Source: Dioscorea cayenensis subsp. rotundata (Eukaryota; Streptophyta; Magnoliopsida; Dioscoreales; Dioscoreaceae). From it: a stretch of DNA of 64,000 nucleotides. Location of the stretch: the NCBI RefSeq assembly GCF_009730915.1, contig NC_052474.1:97501-161500 (forward strand), in the 5' to 3' direction. Positions within the stretch are counted from its first letter, which is position 1. The number at the start of each line of letters is the position of its first letter. The position numbers and the translations under genes were made by a program. The notes under the pieces are model-generated. The model had not been told where the DNA came from. It searched no databases and saw only the letters and a program-made list of their open reading frames with translations. Positions 1-12,587 of this stretch are shown here, in pieces.

Positions 1-1026
1 TTTTACAAACAGGCCAAACTAATTTGGGCTTAAACAGAGGCCTTGGGCTCCTGGGCTCGTGACCTCGTAGCCTTCTACTTCCTTTCCCTTGTAAGTTGGG
101 TGACAAACATCAAATCAATTCCTTCTCCCACGTCATATGAAATAAATTCTCTTTAAATATCAAACCATTATAATTCAAAGCAAGAAAAAATAAAAGGCAA
201 ACAAAACCCTGAAAAGCGGCCTGGTTTGCTTGCCTTTTATTCTTACTTACCTCGGAGACGGAGGGCCAATTCCTCCTCTCTGAAATATTTCAAATATTAA
301 ACTATTTTATAAACTCTTTAGTTATTAATATTATCAATTCTCTAATAATTAAATAATACATATAGAAATTATTATTATTTTATTTAAAATTCTATAAAAT
401 AATTTATTATTGAGTTGACATGTTATAGTGTCTTATTTCACAATAGAAAAACCAAAAGTATATTTTATTTTGAATTTGAGTAGCGGAAATCCATTATAAT
501 ATGTCGATCTATGGCCATATTTATTAATTTATTTATTTTGAAAAATTGGATGAACCATGTTCATCATCACCATATTTATTAATTTCATTAATTTTAAAAA
601 TTTAAATAATAAAAAAATTAATCTAATATAATTTAATTATGGAAAGTCAAGATGGGCCCGGGGACTAACATGGTATTTGACCCGGTAGCACTAGCACCGG
701 TTCTTATCCATGGTTCGGCCCATCCATCATAATAATACTTGTTAATTTCGCGAGCTGGTACCAAATAAATAAAAATTAAAAATAGAAAATTAAAGAAAAA
801 AAAAAAAAAGGATCAAAGAAAGAAATATTGCAAAGAAAGCGATCCAAATCGCGGATCCTTGCTTCTTTCTTTCTTTCCTTCGGTCAAGACTCGAAGAAAT
901 TCAAGAAACTGAATCCAAAACCCTCTTTGCAAATCTCCATCTTCTTCTTTCTTCTCCTCATCTCTCCCTATTGATTTCACGCATCTCGAGAATCTCAATA
1001 GCAATGAGCTCTTGAGGGTGGCGTCG
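1..1026 (+). promoter_or_regulatory. Upstream region and 5' leader of the RIN2-like gene
   Basis: No gene is visible here. The first 60 bases hold three TGGGCT motifs (25-30, 44-49, 52-57) and a TGGGCC lies at 653-658; these match plant site II (TGGGCY) elements, although the leftmost cluster may serve a gene off the left edge. Positions 280-640 are very AT-rich. From about 840 to 960 the sequence becomes rich in TTC/CTT runs, typical of a plant 5' untranslated leader. The ATG at 1004 opens a two-codon upstream ORF (ATG AGC TCT TGA, i.e. three codons plus stop) that ends before the main start at 1027. Confidence 0.45.
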
Positions 1027-3135
1027 ATGGCCGTCAATTTCCTCTATGTCTCGGTCGCCTACACGGCGCTGAGCTTGCTTGGGCTGCAATGGTGGCTGAC
1101 CTCGTTTCTTGATCGGATTAAATCCGATGGGATCCTCTCTGGGGGTGCGCTTGAGGTGGTGCTCAGCTCGCATGTCACCATCGCTTTACTGGTGAATCTC
1201 GCTCTCAACGTGTATTTTCTGATCGTCATCGGACTCAAGGTACTAAATTTTTTTGTTTGTTTGATTAATATCTTTCTCAGTTTCCCATTAAGGGAGTTTG
1301 CTTGTTTCTTGTTTTCTGAGGGGGTGGACAGTGAATTGATCCAATTAGATGTTTGTTTATATTATATGTCAAAAATGCTGTTTTGGCCGATCACTTGCTT
1401 AGCTGATCTCAAGTGAAGAGTATCATGGATCTTACTGAAGTTTTTTTTTCCCCTTCTTTTTGGTAGGTTATTATGTTTTGATGAATTGTTTTCTGTGATA
1501 TAAATGATCAAGTGGTTTAAATGGCTCATCATGTTTAATTACATCATTCCTTCGCATATGTTGGCCATTTGGATCATTGTGAAATGAGCAAAATGTTAAC
1601 TTGTCTTGGGAGGGGATCTTCTTGTTTGGCTTGTTATGCTAAGTGTATCCAATCTTGCTAGTTCCATGAATATAAATATGAAATCAGAATCATTTACTTA
1701 TCTATGTTGCTCACTGAGCTTTAGAGTAAGTGCATTTTTTGACTGGCCATATATGTTAAGTCTAAGAATTCAACGACCTCAAATTTCTGATACGAACAAT
1801 TCATTCCTAGATATCAATTCTGGAACTATATATTCCATCTAGGAATTAGAACTGCTTTAAAAGATCGGGAGGTAATGGATCATATGGATTCTATAATTGT
1901 GTATCCACAAGTGCATACCTGTGCATAGCAAAATGTGCCTTCTTAGTAACCATACAGCATTCTTTGTGTCTTTTTTCCCTGTTTGACAGTGTAGTTATTT
2001 TTTTCACTTTTTTATCTGACTTCAACTTGTTTCCTACAGACGCTATTCTTTGTCCAGCTGTCTCCAGCAGAGACTCGAAAAGTCTTGGAACGATTCATTA
2101 ATTATATCATTTACAAGGTGATAGTCCTTTTAGAATTTTGGCTCCTGAGTTTAATATATAGTTTTTTTCAAGTGTTGTATCTCTTTTTGCTAGTTTTCTT
2201 GGGTAACATATGACCTCATTGTACATGTATGCGTATTGGTTGATTGGTTTGCAATATAATCCAATTATGCAATTCTTGCGCATGTCACAAATACTGCATG
2301 TAAGAATATTAGTAGATAATTTACTCTCAAGGTCTTTTTCCATGGATAACTTATCTGAGGGATGACATTATCAAGCCAAAATGAAGGACTTGGCTGCATT
2401 TTAATGATGATTAAACATAATTGCTTCATTCCATTTGACTTGATGAGAATAATTGCACAATGCAATATCTGATCTGGCTTTCCCGTCAATCTGGATAATT
2501 GAATTTGTTTAGTTCCTAGTAAGGTTCTATGACAAGGATCTTAAAGTTTTGGTCTACATTGAAGAGAGAAATATGATTTTTTTTTTTTTGGGTAAGAGAT
2601 CAAAGCCAATTGATGCTTGTTATTTTCTTAGTTATTGTAATTTGTACCTGCACTCCAGTGCTCATCTGAAGATATAAAACAATTCTTTGAAGTCTTGAAT
2701 AATTATCTCATGCATCTAATGATATTTTAGTAATTTTACTATAAAAAGAAGTTATTTCAATGCATAAAGATGAGACCACAGTTATCTAAAGCCTTGCACC
2801 ACATTCTGTGGTTGTTTTCTTGCTCTTAAAGCATGTCAAGTAGACCTTTCCTTTGTGATCATAAAAGATAAGCTTTGTTATGTTACTCATTTGAGTTTGT
2901 TTATATTATTTTAGGTAAGAGAAAGACGCGGTTACCTTTTGAATTAGTTTAGTTGTATTCCCTTTGTCTCATTGTGTACATTTGTGATGATTCCATAATG
3001 CAAGATTGACCGTGCTTCTTTATGCACACCATGAACTATATTTTTTGTGTTGCTTTATTTATTTTTGTTAGTTATAATGATTATGTGCATTTATTGGAGT
3101 ATCTCCTCCCTACTGCATCATTGCACTGATGATAT

Positions 3136-3173
<38 letters not shown>

Positions 3174-6100
3174 TAGTACTTTTATGTGCTAGTGAAGATG
3201 CAGACAGAGTTACTGAACATAGATTATTATTTGAGTGCCCAAATTGTATTACTTTCTTCTCATTAAAATTAAAATAAGTAGTTTCAGCTCCGTTTAAGCT
3301 ACATTACCTGTGTTCATTGCATGTCTGATCCTATGACAATAGGGAACGTTCCTTCCATTGGTTGTGCCACCTAATGGTTATCAAGTGGCAGTGTGGTCAA
3401 CGTGGCTGCTTGTACTTTGTTCATTCAAGGTATTGTGTATGAATGTCTTGCCCTGCCAAAGCTTTTTCGCAGCTTTACGAGCAGTGCTACTTGTTTTCCG
3501 TATGCAGTTAACTTGTACTCTTTCTGATATGCAGATGTTTCTTACCTTGGCCAAAGATCGCCTTGAACGGCTGAATGCTTCGCCATCTGCTACACCTGCA
3601 AAATATTTTCGTGTTTTTTCTGCCTTATTGTTTGTTGTTTCTGCGGATTTCCTTTGGTAATTTTTTTAATCATACTATAATCAGCATTTGTTTTCTGTTA
3701 TTTTAATTGTGGCTTTAGCCTGATTGTATTCTGGCTGATTCGAAATTCAATCACATTATCTTCTCAGTTACAGTGCGATTTGTTATCTAAGACCACTAGT
3801 CTACATTCAGATTTTAGGATATGTTTATTATCATGTGTATGAATATAGCTTGCTGTCCTTCAGAAAATGAACACTGTTTTCTTATAATTGTTATTGACAA
3901 CTTTTATTATCATGTGTATGAATATAGCTTGCTGTCCTTCAGAAAATGAACACTGTTTTCTTATTATTGTTATTGACAACTTTTACAACGGGTTTTATTT
4001 TGGTAAAGTTTTAAGCTATGATTGCACAACTCATTTTTTTCTCTTTTTTCTTGCTCCTCCATAAAAAGGCATTACTTAATGTTAAAAATGATTTATCGCC
4101 ATTTGACAGTGGTTTTAAAATTTTCTTTTTCCCAACATCTCCAGATTTTATTAGGTTTATTCTCTTATAACTCAATCTTCAATGCTTAATCTCTGATAGA
4201 TTTTCTTTGAACAAAAAGGTGCCTATAACTGCTTTTGCCTTTTCCCTTTTTCTTGAAGAAAATTGCTTACATTCCATGCATGGTTGTTCTTTCAGGATAA
4301 GGCTATGCTTGATGATCTACCAATCGTTTAGTTCTAAATTGTATCTGCTCTTGTTCTTTGAGCCTCTTTGCATTTTGTGTGAGACGCTGCTGGTAAGTGC
4401 ACCTGGTTGAAGTGTTATGTAGGCTCTCTTTATTATATACTTCAACGATTGAAAGAGCTAGAGAATAATGTGGAGTGATGATAGGCACCACATCCAACTA
4501 TAACTTGAAGCTGTTAATTTTGAGCTTGTTCCAGATATATGTTTAATGCATTTTCAGTCATAAAATAAAAGAAGTTATTGATGCAAAAAGAAAGTAGTTA
4601 AAATATTTCCAATAATCTTGTGATATGTTGTCAGCATTTTTCTCTGACAAATGGAATGTATGTGTTGTAGTCTGTCATGGTACATGGATTTCAATTTCTT
4701 GAGATTTGGCATCGCCATTATATTGAGAGTGGTGGGGATTGCTCAGGATCTCAAGCTTCTTATAAATCAGGAGCAGGTATATTGTGCGTGATATCTCCTT
4801 TTGGATTCTTTGTTCATATATATTACTGCAGAGTTACAGACTTTTGTTGATGGCCTCATAAATTGTTATGCAAGAAAGGACATAGGAGTATGTGATTCCA
4901 GACAATTTTATTTGTTGAAAAAAAAACCTATTGTTACTATGAACAACAATTCATAATTGGTTAGAGTGCGAACTCATTTTTATTGTAAGGTTTTGGCTTT
5001 CCTGAGTTTGTTGCTAGCATGTTCTAGAGCAGAAGTATTGAAAATGCCAGAGGATGATAATGAGGGAGGGTAGCGGATGGAGACATAGGTGGCCATTTCA
5101 TGAACTATTCTCATGCATGTTGCCACTAGCTACTTTTAGGCTATGTCTAAGTTCTCTGTCAAAGCTTTTTGACAATGGCTTTTAAAAAAAAAAAATTTAT
5201 GTAGTAATTATGGAGACATAGGTGGGCTATCTCCCAAATTATTCTCATGCTCTTGATGTTGGCATGAGCAACTGTTAGGCTATGGCAAAGTTATCTGTCA
5301 TAAAAATTTTTGACAATAGCTTTCTTTAGATTATATAGTAATTACTTGGCCTTGCTCATATTAGTTTGCGGTGTTATAGCTGGAAGTGCTCTCTAGAATT
5401 CTGAATGGTGTGATATAATGGGATAATACCATTGTTAATTCTATAGTTTCATTTTTTTTTTAAATAAAGTGTTACTCTATATTAAAAATTTGAAATTTCT
5501 CATGACTTGTAGAAAGATTAACCTCTTGGTTTGAATCAGTTTTGAGGCACTAGAAAATATTCAACTGTTTTGATGTTTCTGGAGATCAAACTATTTCTTG
5601 GGTTGCAGGATCTCTATCAGAATGGAAGGGGATTCTCATTCGACATGGTGGGTTTCTTCTGGACATGATGACAGTACTAATGGCTTTGGGACATTATCTC
5701 ATCATCTGGTGGCTGCATGGAATGGCATTTCAACTAGTGGATGCAATCCTTTTCCTAAATTTGCGTGTAAATTTTTTTTGGGGTTTTATTTATTTATTTA
5801 TTTATTTATTTTTGAGATGGATGGCAATTGTATAATGTAATCATTTCATGTGATTAATGTACAGGCTCTTGTAAGCACTGTTGTAAAGCTGGTCAAAGGA
5901 TATATCAAGATGAGGAAGGCCTTGAATTCTCTTAATGGAGCACTTCCTGATGCTACATATGAGGAGTTGTGTGCATATGATGATGAATGTGCTATTTGCA
6001 AAGTGAGTTGTCCTAGTTCCTGGAAATTTCATTATTTTCATACTTGCAGAGTGGTAATTAGTTGTCTAAATCACAGGGACCGATGGCCAGAGCCAAAAAA

Positions 6101-8455
6101 CTACAGTGCAATCATCTTTTTCATCTGGGCTGCTTAAGGTCTTGGTATGATCTGACTGCAATTTTGAAGCTATGACTAAGTGTTCATTCTATCATCCCTT
6201 GCTTTTAGCTTCTCATGTCCAATTTATTGTAGCTTTTTACTGTAAGGCTTTGCTTAACATTTGGAATTTACCTCAGTAGAATCTATTGAAAGATTTCCAA
6301 ATTTGAGAAAAAAAAATGTAAAACACTGTAGACTTAATAATCTTGTTTGTCTAGATGGAGCAGGCAATTAACCACACTAAGATAAATGCTAGGAAAAAAC
6401 CATTATTCAAATTTTAAGGAAGCATTATGTTACATTTCCCCAAAAAGTAACATACTGTGATTTACTTGATGTGTTGCTCACACATCATTTTTTGTAAAGT
6501 TCATTTTTTTGGTCTCAAAGGTTGATCATTTTGAATGTGTAGATGTTGCTAAACAACTTTTGAAGCATGAATATTTATTATAACTAGCATTAGGGAAGCC
6601 CTCTTCCAACCAGTAGGTTATTTCTTCTTTTGGAACTCTTGTGAAATTAACCATAACTGCCTGCAATCTAGAACATTTTCCTAATGCTGTCTAATTAAAT
6701 AAATGTTTTATTTAGAAGCTAGTATAAACAGGCCTTGAATGTTCTTCAGGGATGTGATTCTCTAGTTCTCTTTATTTAGTATTTTATTTCACATCAATCA
6801 ACAAGATGTGTATGGTTGGGATTTTGACAACTGCGGTTAAGTTGGCTTGGGGTTTGGCTGTTTGAATTTGTTTTGAAGGACTTTTATTTGAATTTGACCA
6901 AACTTTGAGTTTATTGCAAATGAAATATTTTAAATTATAATGATAATTTTCTATATAGTGTCACAATATTAATATATTTTCAATTAAATCTTAAGAAAGA
7001 ATATCCACTAACTCAAGTAATCCCCCAACATCTAACCCCTCCCCCCAACCAAATGTGCTGTTTGGGGATAAAGATGCCCCCATCTAAGCACACCTGATCT
7101 ATGATATCTTTTTGCTACAGCTTCCATGGTTCTTATTAATTTTTTCCCTATCACCTATTTTTCCCAGGTTGGATCAGGGTTTAACTGATGTATATGCATG
7201 TCCCACTTGTCGGAGGCCTCTTTTTCTATCTAGACCTCAAAACCATTCAGACTCCCCAGCAAGAGAGGTCGCCAATGATGACCAAATTGCTGTACAAGGT
7301 AATTTGGGATTTGATCCCCAAAGAATTCAGGGGCACGCACAACCAGGTGGGGCAATCGCTAACCAGCAGCATAATCCTGATACAGTTTGGAGGTTTGTGC
7401 AGTGTGCTTGCATTACTTCCTTTTTTTGACATATGTTACCATTTCTATTAGCAATGCTTGCTTCCCATCATTTATTTCTATACTGGAGTATGCATAATGG
7501 GATCCTGATATTACTGCTAATTTTATTTCTAGATCACTAAAGTTAGCACTCGGAAATTTCTCCTGAACTAATCTGATTTAAGAATAAGTGCATGCAGGAT
7601 GGAGATGAGACAATTGGGGATCTATTTTGAAAAACTTCACATCTCTTAAGTTTTCATTATGCCATTTTAGTTTTATAATTTTTTACTTGCGACATTTTAG
7701 CAAAATAGATCCAACTATTCAAGCAACTAACCGCCTTAATGAGTTAATGTGAATGTAATATAGAATGAGCATGGATGTTAGCACATTCTGTCTGAGTTTG
7801 CTGTACTTGATAAAACCTGCAGTTATGATTTATATATTCTTGTATTTTTATCTTTGGAGAAATAATTGGCCCGGGATAAAACCTGCAGTTCTTTATTGTA
7901 TTTTACATATTCTTTACTGTGTGCAGGGGAGCTGGGTTAGACTCTGCTGGTTGGGTGCATCCTTGGCCAAATGCTGGAATTGATGGTCCTAGCACATCTA
8001 ATGCTATCAGATCTGTTGGGCTTACTGGGGTTCAGATGATGATGAGGCAGTTGGCTTCGGTTGGTGAAAATTTTTCTCATGGTTCACTTGAAGATGCAGG
8101 ATGGAGCTTCTGGCCATCACATCAGGCCTCTGGTTCTTCTATACCTCCTTCACTCTCCATCAGAAACAATAGAAATGGATCTGGCTTACGGTTTAGAAAC
8201 AACTCACCTTCTGTAAATCCAAACATGTCAGAGTTACGGACCATGGTAGATAGAGTGAGGGAGGTTTTGCCCCATATCCATGATGAGCTAATTGTTCAGG
8301 TATCTTCTAATATCTGGTTTCTTTTTTTCTTTTTTTTTGTGACAATTTTCAGCCCATTTTGACACTGACCATATTGAAATTTTGTTTCCTGTCAGGATTT
8401 GCTAAGAACCAACAACATAAACATTACTGTGAATAATCTTCTTCTTGTGCAATAA
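1027..8455 (+). CDS. RIN2: RIN2/RIN3-like RING E3 ubiquitin ligase (AMFR/gp78 type), 12 exons
   Basis: Exons: 1027-1239, 2040-2117, 3343-3429, 3535-3656, 4296-4392, 4671-4776, 5609-5766, 5865-6002, 6077-6144, 7168-7392, 7927-8299, 8396-8455. All join in phase with GT/AG sites and give 574 residues, close to Arabidopsis RIN2/RIN3. The N-terminal half carries several hydrophobic membrane segments. A RING-H2 domain spans residues 329-370 (C329, C332, C344, H346, H349, C352, C367, C370). The C-terminus (about 531-574) is a CUE ubiquitin-binding domain. In Arabidopsis these membrane E3 ligases bind the immune receptor RPM1 and modulate the hypersensitive response; they resemble animal gp78, which acts in ER-associated degradation. 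The start is the ATG at 1027; the open frame further upstream begins with TTG only. RIN2 versus RIN3 cannot be separated here. Confidence 0.93.
3138..3170. repeat. (CT)n microsatellite in RIN2 intron 2
   Basis: An uninterrupted CT dinucleotide run lies about 170 bases upstream of exon 3. It is intronic and has no visible coding role. Confidence 0.9.
3824..3980. repeat. 79-bp tandem duplication in RIN2 intron 4
   Basis: Two head-to-tail copies of a 79-base unit start at 3824 and 3903. They appear to differ by one base (TATAATTG versus TATTATTG), so the duplication looks recent. It lies entirely inside the intron between exons 4 and 5. Confidence 0.88.
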
Positions 8456-9050
8456 TGACTTAAAGGATGTAAGGGCACTGAGCGGCTAATCTTGTTCCTC
8501 CTGGCTGCAAGGCTGTACATTAGAAGCAGCAGGTGAGATAGGTGAGTACGCGTGCGGCGTGCCAAAAGGTCATAGATTTGCTGTAATAAATTCATTTTAA
8601 TATCACAAAAAATGTATAGAAAGGGAACTTGCCTGCTTGAAGGTTCATTCTTGCCGGGACGTCTCATATATATTCTTAAACAGGTTTTCCATACTATTAT
8701 GTATTGGAGGGTTTAATGATGATTAATTCTCACTGTTATGTCTCAGTTCTATAAATCAGTACTCAGCCCTTTTTGCAGCCTCAACGCCTCAAATTGATTC
8801 TGTTATACTTGTTCTTTCTTCTGCCTGTATCCGCCTATATATGTTCATGGGAAGTGATTGCCCATCTGGTCCCTGGAATCATTTTTTGTTTTTTCAATAA
8901 AATTACAGAATATTGTTATGGTCCGATAACCTGTGTGTGTTATTGAGTATTGCCAATGAAGGCAACCTTGTGAACAAATCAACTTTTAACTAACAGAGTT
9001 AGCTGTGTGTTATTGAATTTATTTATTTATTTTGGGGGCAGTGGAATTGA

Positions 9051-9083
<33 letters not shown>

Positions 9084-10331
9084 TGATCCATATGTAACTT
9101 AAGTTTTACATTAGTGTTTTGCTTTCCTGTTTAGCATTTTATCCCAAGAGAAGCAATGTACTTCACTGTCTGTTCTCTGAAATTCAAAATTGGGATGTAT
9201 GGATACTTACTTATATAATGTGAGTCGGTGAAACTGGAAAGTCTAAAAAGAGATGATTTCATTCCTTGGTTTTTTTTTATGTTTTTGTATCTCTTTTGAA
9301 GGATTGCAAAGAGGCCTAAACTCTCATAGTGTTGGTGGTGCCCCAGGAGATTCCCGCCGTAAAAGTTAGTTAAAAGAGGATCACATCTCATTGTCAATGA
9401 AGCTTGCATTCTTTAATTATCCCTTACTTTTCCATCAGCCGAGACATGATGTCCTCAATTTCTCCATTCCAGTTATCTATCCTTTTCATTAGCACTTGTT
9501 GGTGGCTGCTGCTTGACTACTCTGTTCATATATTATGACTGACTGGAAAGGCTATATCATATCAGGCTATTCCTTTGTCTCAGACACTACACCAGTGTCT
9601 CAATTTTCACTTGGGGCTTAATTTGTGGTAAATTATGAAGTCCACTAGGCTAGTTATATAAAAATTATTTTTCTTTGCGGCTCTCCTGCTTGTCTTATGC
9701 ACGTGGATCCGGAATAAGCTCAGGTCCCCAAATTTTCTATCAATTAATTTTTCTTCTTCTTCTTCTTGTATTAATTAATTAATTAAATATTATATTTGAT
9801 AGTAATGTTAACTACCAATAGAACGTACTTAGAAGTTAGAACTGACAAGCAAAGGACCACACTTAAGGCCGTAAGGTGCGGTGCGGTGCGTTGCGCTACT
9901 TTTATCCGGCACGGCGTAACCCTAATCAGACAATTGACGCACGTTCTTCTCCTCAGTCCTCATTCGCTGCCTGCCTGCCTGCCGGCCGTTTTCACCGTCT
10001 CGTTTCCTGCCGTCCTTTGTGTCCACGTGTAAGAATGATAGTGTTTATTCGGTCAACCTATATATATATATATGTACTGGACGAGAGATATATTAATTAT
10101 TATTAGAAATAAATTATGAACAGATGGAATACAATGAGAAACAGAACCAACAATTGCATTGTATGCAATTGATCAATGGATAGCATACATATATATGTAT
10201 ATATATGAGTAAAGATTATTTGAGGACATCCTTAAAAACATGAGAGATAGGCATATATTGATGCATAAAGAATATTATAAACAGTGTAGCATGGTAGCCG
10301 AGCTATACAAGTTGTACATAGAAGACACAAC

Positions 10332-10363
<32 letters not shown>

Positions 10364-10800
10364 CTATATGCATATGTAATTAGAGAAGAGAGAACACAGC
10401 AAATGGATGTATACTTATAAGAGGAAATTAATTAGAGATCGATCTCAATTTGAACATTCTCTTAGTATACAACAAGACATGCATGCATGCATCCACATGA
10501 AGCCTGTTTTATTAATTTATCAAAATAAGTCGAACGGGAAAAACACAGTGAAACCAGTTGTGTGTGTATATATATATATAGGATCACTAAATAAAAGACA
10601 AGATGCATAAGTTTTCCTTTTCCCGAGCAAAACACTAGCTAGCTAGGCGCTCCGTTTCTTGTTTTTGTTCCACCTTCTTGACACCGGCCCGTATATATAT
10701 ATATATATATAAATTAGAAGAAACATTCAGAGGAGAGAAAGCAATAAAAAATTAATGTTGAGAAAACAACACTAAACTATTCACTTCATCATGTAAATAA
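8456..10800. other. Intergenic: RIN2 3' flank and repeats
   Basis: No coding region is supported. It contains a (CA)n tract at 9051-9080 and several (TA)n tracts around 10060-10080, 10190-10206, 10350-10365 and 10570-10580. A locally GC-rich patch occupies roughly 9865-10030, with short GGTGC and TGCC iterations and a CACGTG core near 10024. The ORFs here have no recognisable family and low-complexity composition. Confidence 0.6.
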
Positions 10801-10831
10801 GCTTTTCCCATAAACTGGGCTTTAACCTTTC

Positions 10832-10838
10832 TATAAAT
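10832..10838 (+). promoter_or_regulatory. Candidate TATA box of the RGF/GLV gene
   Basis: TATAAAT in the context CTATAAATTC lies about 330 bases upstream of the start codon. A leader with a long CT run (about 10964-10988) follows. It is the best TATA candidate in this interval, but no transcription start is known. Confidence 0.45.
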
Positions 10839-11163
10839 TCACCTTTTCACTTCTTCTCTTTCCTCTTTCCCATTGAGGGTCTTCTGATTAGCTTTCTCCA
10901 TTCCTTGGTATTAAGAGAGGAAAGAGGGAGGACAAAGGAGGCCGCCCTGCCTCCATAACCCACCTCTCTCTCTCTCTCTCTCTCTCTTTCTCAACCAACA
11001 CACCAGCATCTATATATGTCTACTTAGAGAAATTAATACTAGCTAGTACAGTACTTCAGTTCATCACAAGCCCTGTATTAATTAATGCCACCATCTGCAA
11101 ATAGTTTATAAACTCTCAAGCAACTCGATCGATCCCCAACTTAACATCAGCTCGATCCGCAAC

Positions 11164-11634
11164 ATGCCCACAATGTCTTCTTTTCATCTTCTCCTCCTCA
11201 TCCTCCTTTCACTATTCATATCCATCCATTCATGCCATGGTCGTCTCCTGAGTGATGATCAAATCCAGCCAGCAAACAAGGTTTGAATACTATACAATAC
11301 TATAGTCTATACATACGTATACATACACATGCATGAACTACTCTTTCTCATATATATATCTTGAACTTGTCGTTTTGGTTGCTGTTATCCATTGAAGAGA
11401 GAGTGGAGAGGTGCAGCAACTACTGCACAAAGCCTCAAGGACGGCAAGACAAGGACTTCCACAAAGGTTGAGGATCATGCAGTGACGAAGGCAGTACTAG
11501 TATCAGGTGCAGTTCGAATTCAGTCCCATGTTTCAGTCTCATGGCGTGTCCCTCCGATGGAGAAACACAAGGGACATCCAGGTTTTAATGTAGACTATGC
11601 TGGACCAAAAACCCATCCACCATCTCACAACTGA
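11164..11634 (+). CDS. RGF/GOLVEN/CLEL peptide hormone precursor, form A (two exons)
   Basis: Exons 11164-11280 and 11398-11634, joined in phase 0, give 117 residues. Residues 1 to about 26 form a signal peptide (hydrophobic LLLLILLSLFISI core, then HSCHG). The middle is a variable, basic region. The last 13 residues, 105-117, are DYAGPKTHPPSHN directly before the stop. This matches the RGF/GLV signature: Asp-Tyr for tyrosine sulfation, Pro at position 5, Pro-Pro at 9-10, His-Asn end. Such secreted peptides maintain root meristems and gravitropic growth through RGI/RGFR receptor kinases. Form A arises when the internal donor at 11507 is not used. The same locus can encode form B (separate entry). 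Which Arabidopsis family member is closest cannot be told from this short peptide. Confidence 0.85.
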
Positions 11635-12587
11635 ACTGAAAGTATATTACGCTACCTACTCCATCATGATCACCTTCTTTATTTTTCTCTTTTGGATCTT
11701 CCTTTTTCTTTTTTTTTCTTTTTTTTACTGATCGTTATGATCGTACTAAACAATATTTTTCATAAAGCACTAGACTATATGTAATTCATGCTCTCAACTA
11801 ATTAGATATGCATTCACCTTATTAATTAATTAATCAAGCAAGAAGCTCATGCATATATATCAATTAATAGTCTCTTGGTTTTTGTGAAGTAACATCTTGA
11901 ATATTGTATATGATCAGAAGGAAATGGATTAATTAAGAAAAGATCCCAAGTTTTGCTCTTAAATATACTTTGCTGCTTGTTGATCAAATTGCAAAAGAGT
12001 TTCGTCCTGTATATGTTGCAAATATTTTTATTAATAGTAACGCAATGTGCAGGATCAATGGATTTTCTAGCTACCTCTCCTCATGCTGGCTATCCACAAA
12101 CAAGTCAATCAATGGTAAGAATATGTATATATACATAGATATATAATCATATATATTAGCACCATATATACATGCATATATATTATATATTTGAATCAGT
12201 ATATAATTAAGCCGGGAATGAAGAGTATGAGAGAACATGCTTAATTTGTGGCCCATATCATGTCCACAGTGAGGGGTGGCAAGGAAGTGAACATGTCATG
12301 CTCATTGCCCTCGATCTCTTTTATACAAGATTAATTAATGCATGAAATGAAATCTCAGAATTTTTTTGAGAGAGGAAAGGGAGTAACATGTCATGCTTTC
12401 TGCTAGCTGTTAATTTGCTCTTCTTAATTTTTTTATATATATATATATATATATATTGTAGGTCTTATCTGAGAAGCAGCAAGAACATAAGAGTTTAGAG
12501 GAACAAGAGGGTACCATCACCAATAACGAATCGTTGTCCATGGACTACCAGATGCCCCAACGTGGGCCATCCATCCATAACAAATAG
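11164..12587 (+). CDS. RGF/GOLVEN/CLEL precursor, alternative form B (four exons)
   Basis: Exons 11164-11280, 11398-11506, 12053-12114 and 12462-12587 give 137 residues. The donor CAG|GTGCAG inside exon 2 leaves phase 1. The exon at 12053 (acceptor TGTGCAG) is open only in the frame this phase requires, and exon 4 (acceptor TTGTAG) continues it to a stop. Residues 1-75 and the Gly76 codon outcome are shared with form A. The C-terminus (124-136) is DYQMPQRGPSIHN, preceded by SLSM and followed by one Lys. It keeps the RGF/GLV Asp-Tyr, Pro5, Pro9 and His-Asn positions but has Ser at position 10. The phase match and the second RGF-like ending argue for one gene with alternative splicing. A separate tandem gene is less likely because the downstream part has no signal peptide of its own. 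Form B could be the constitutive product. Confidence 0.72.
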
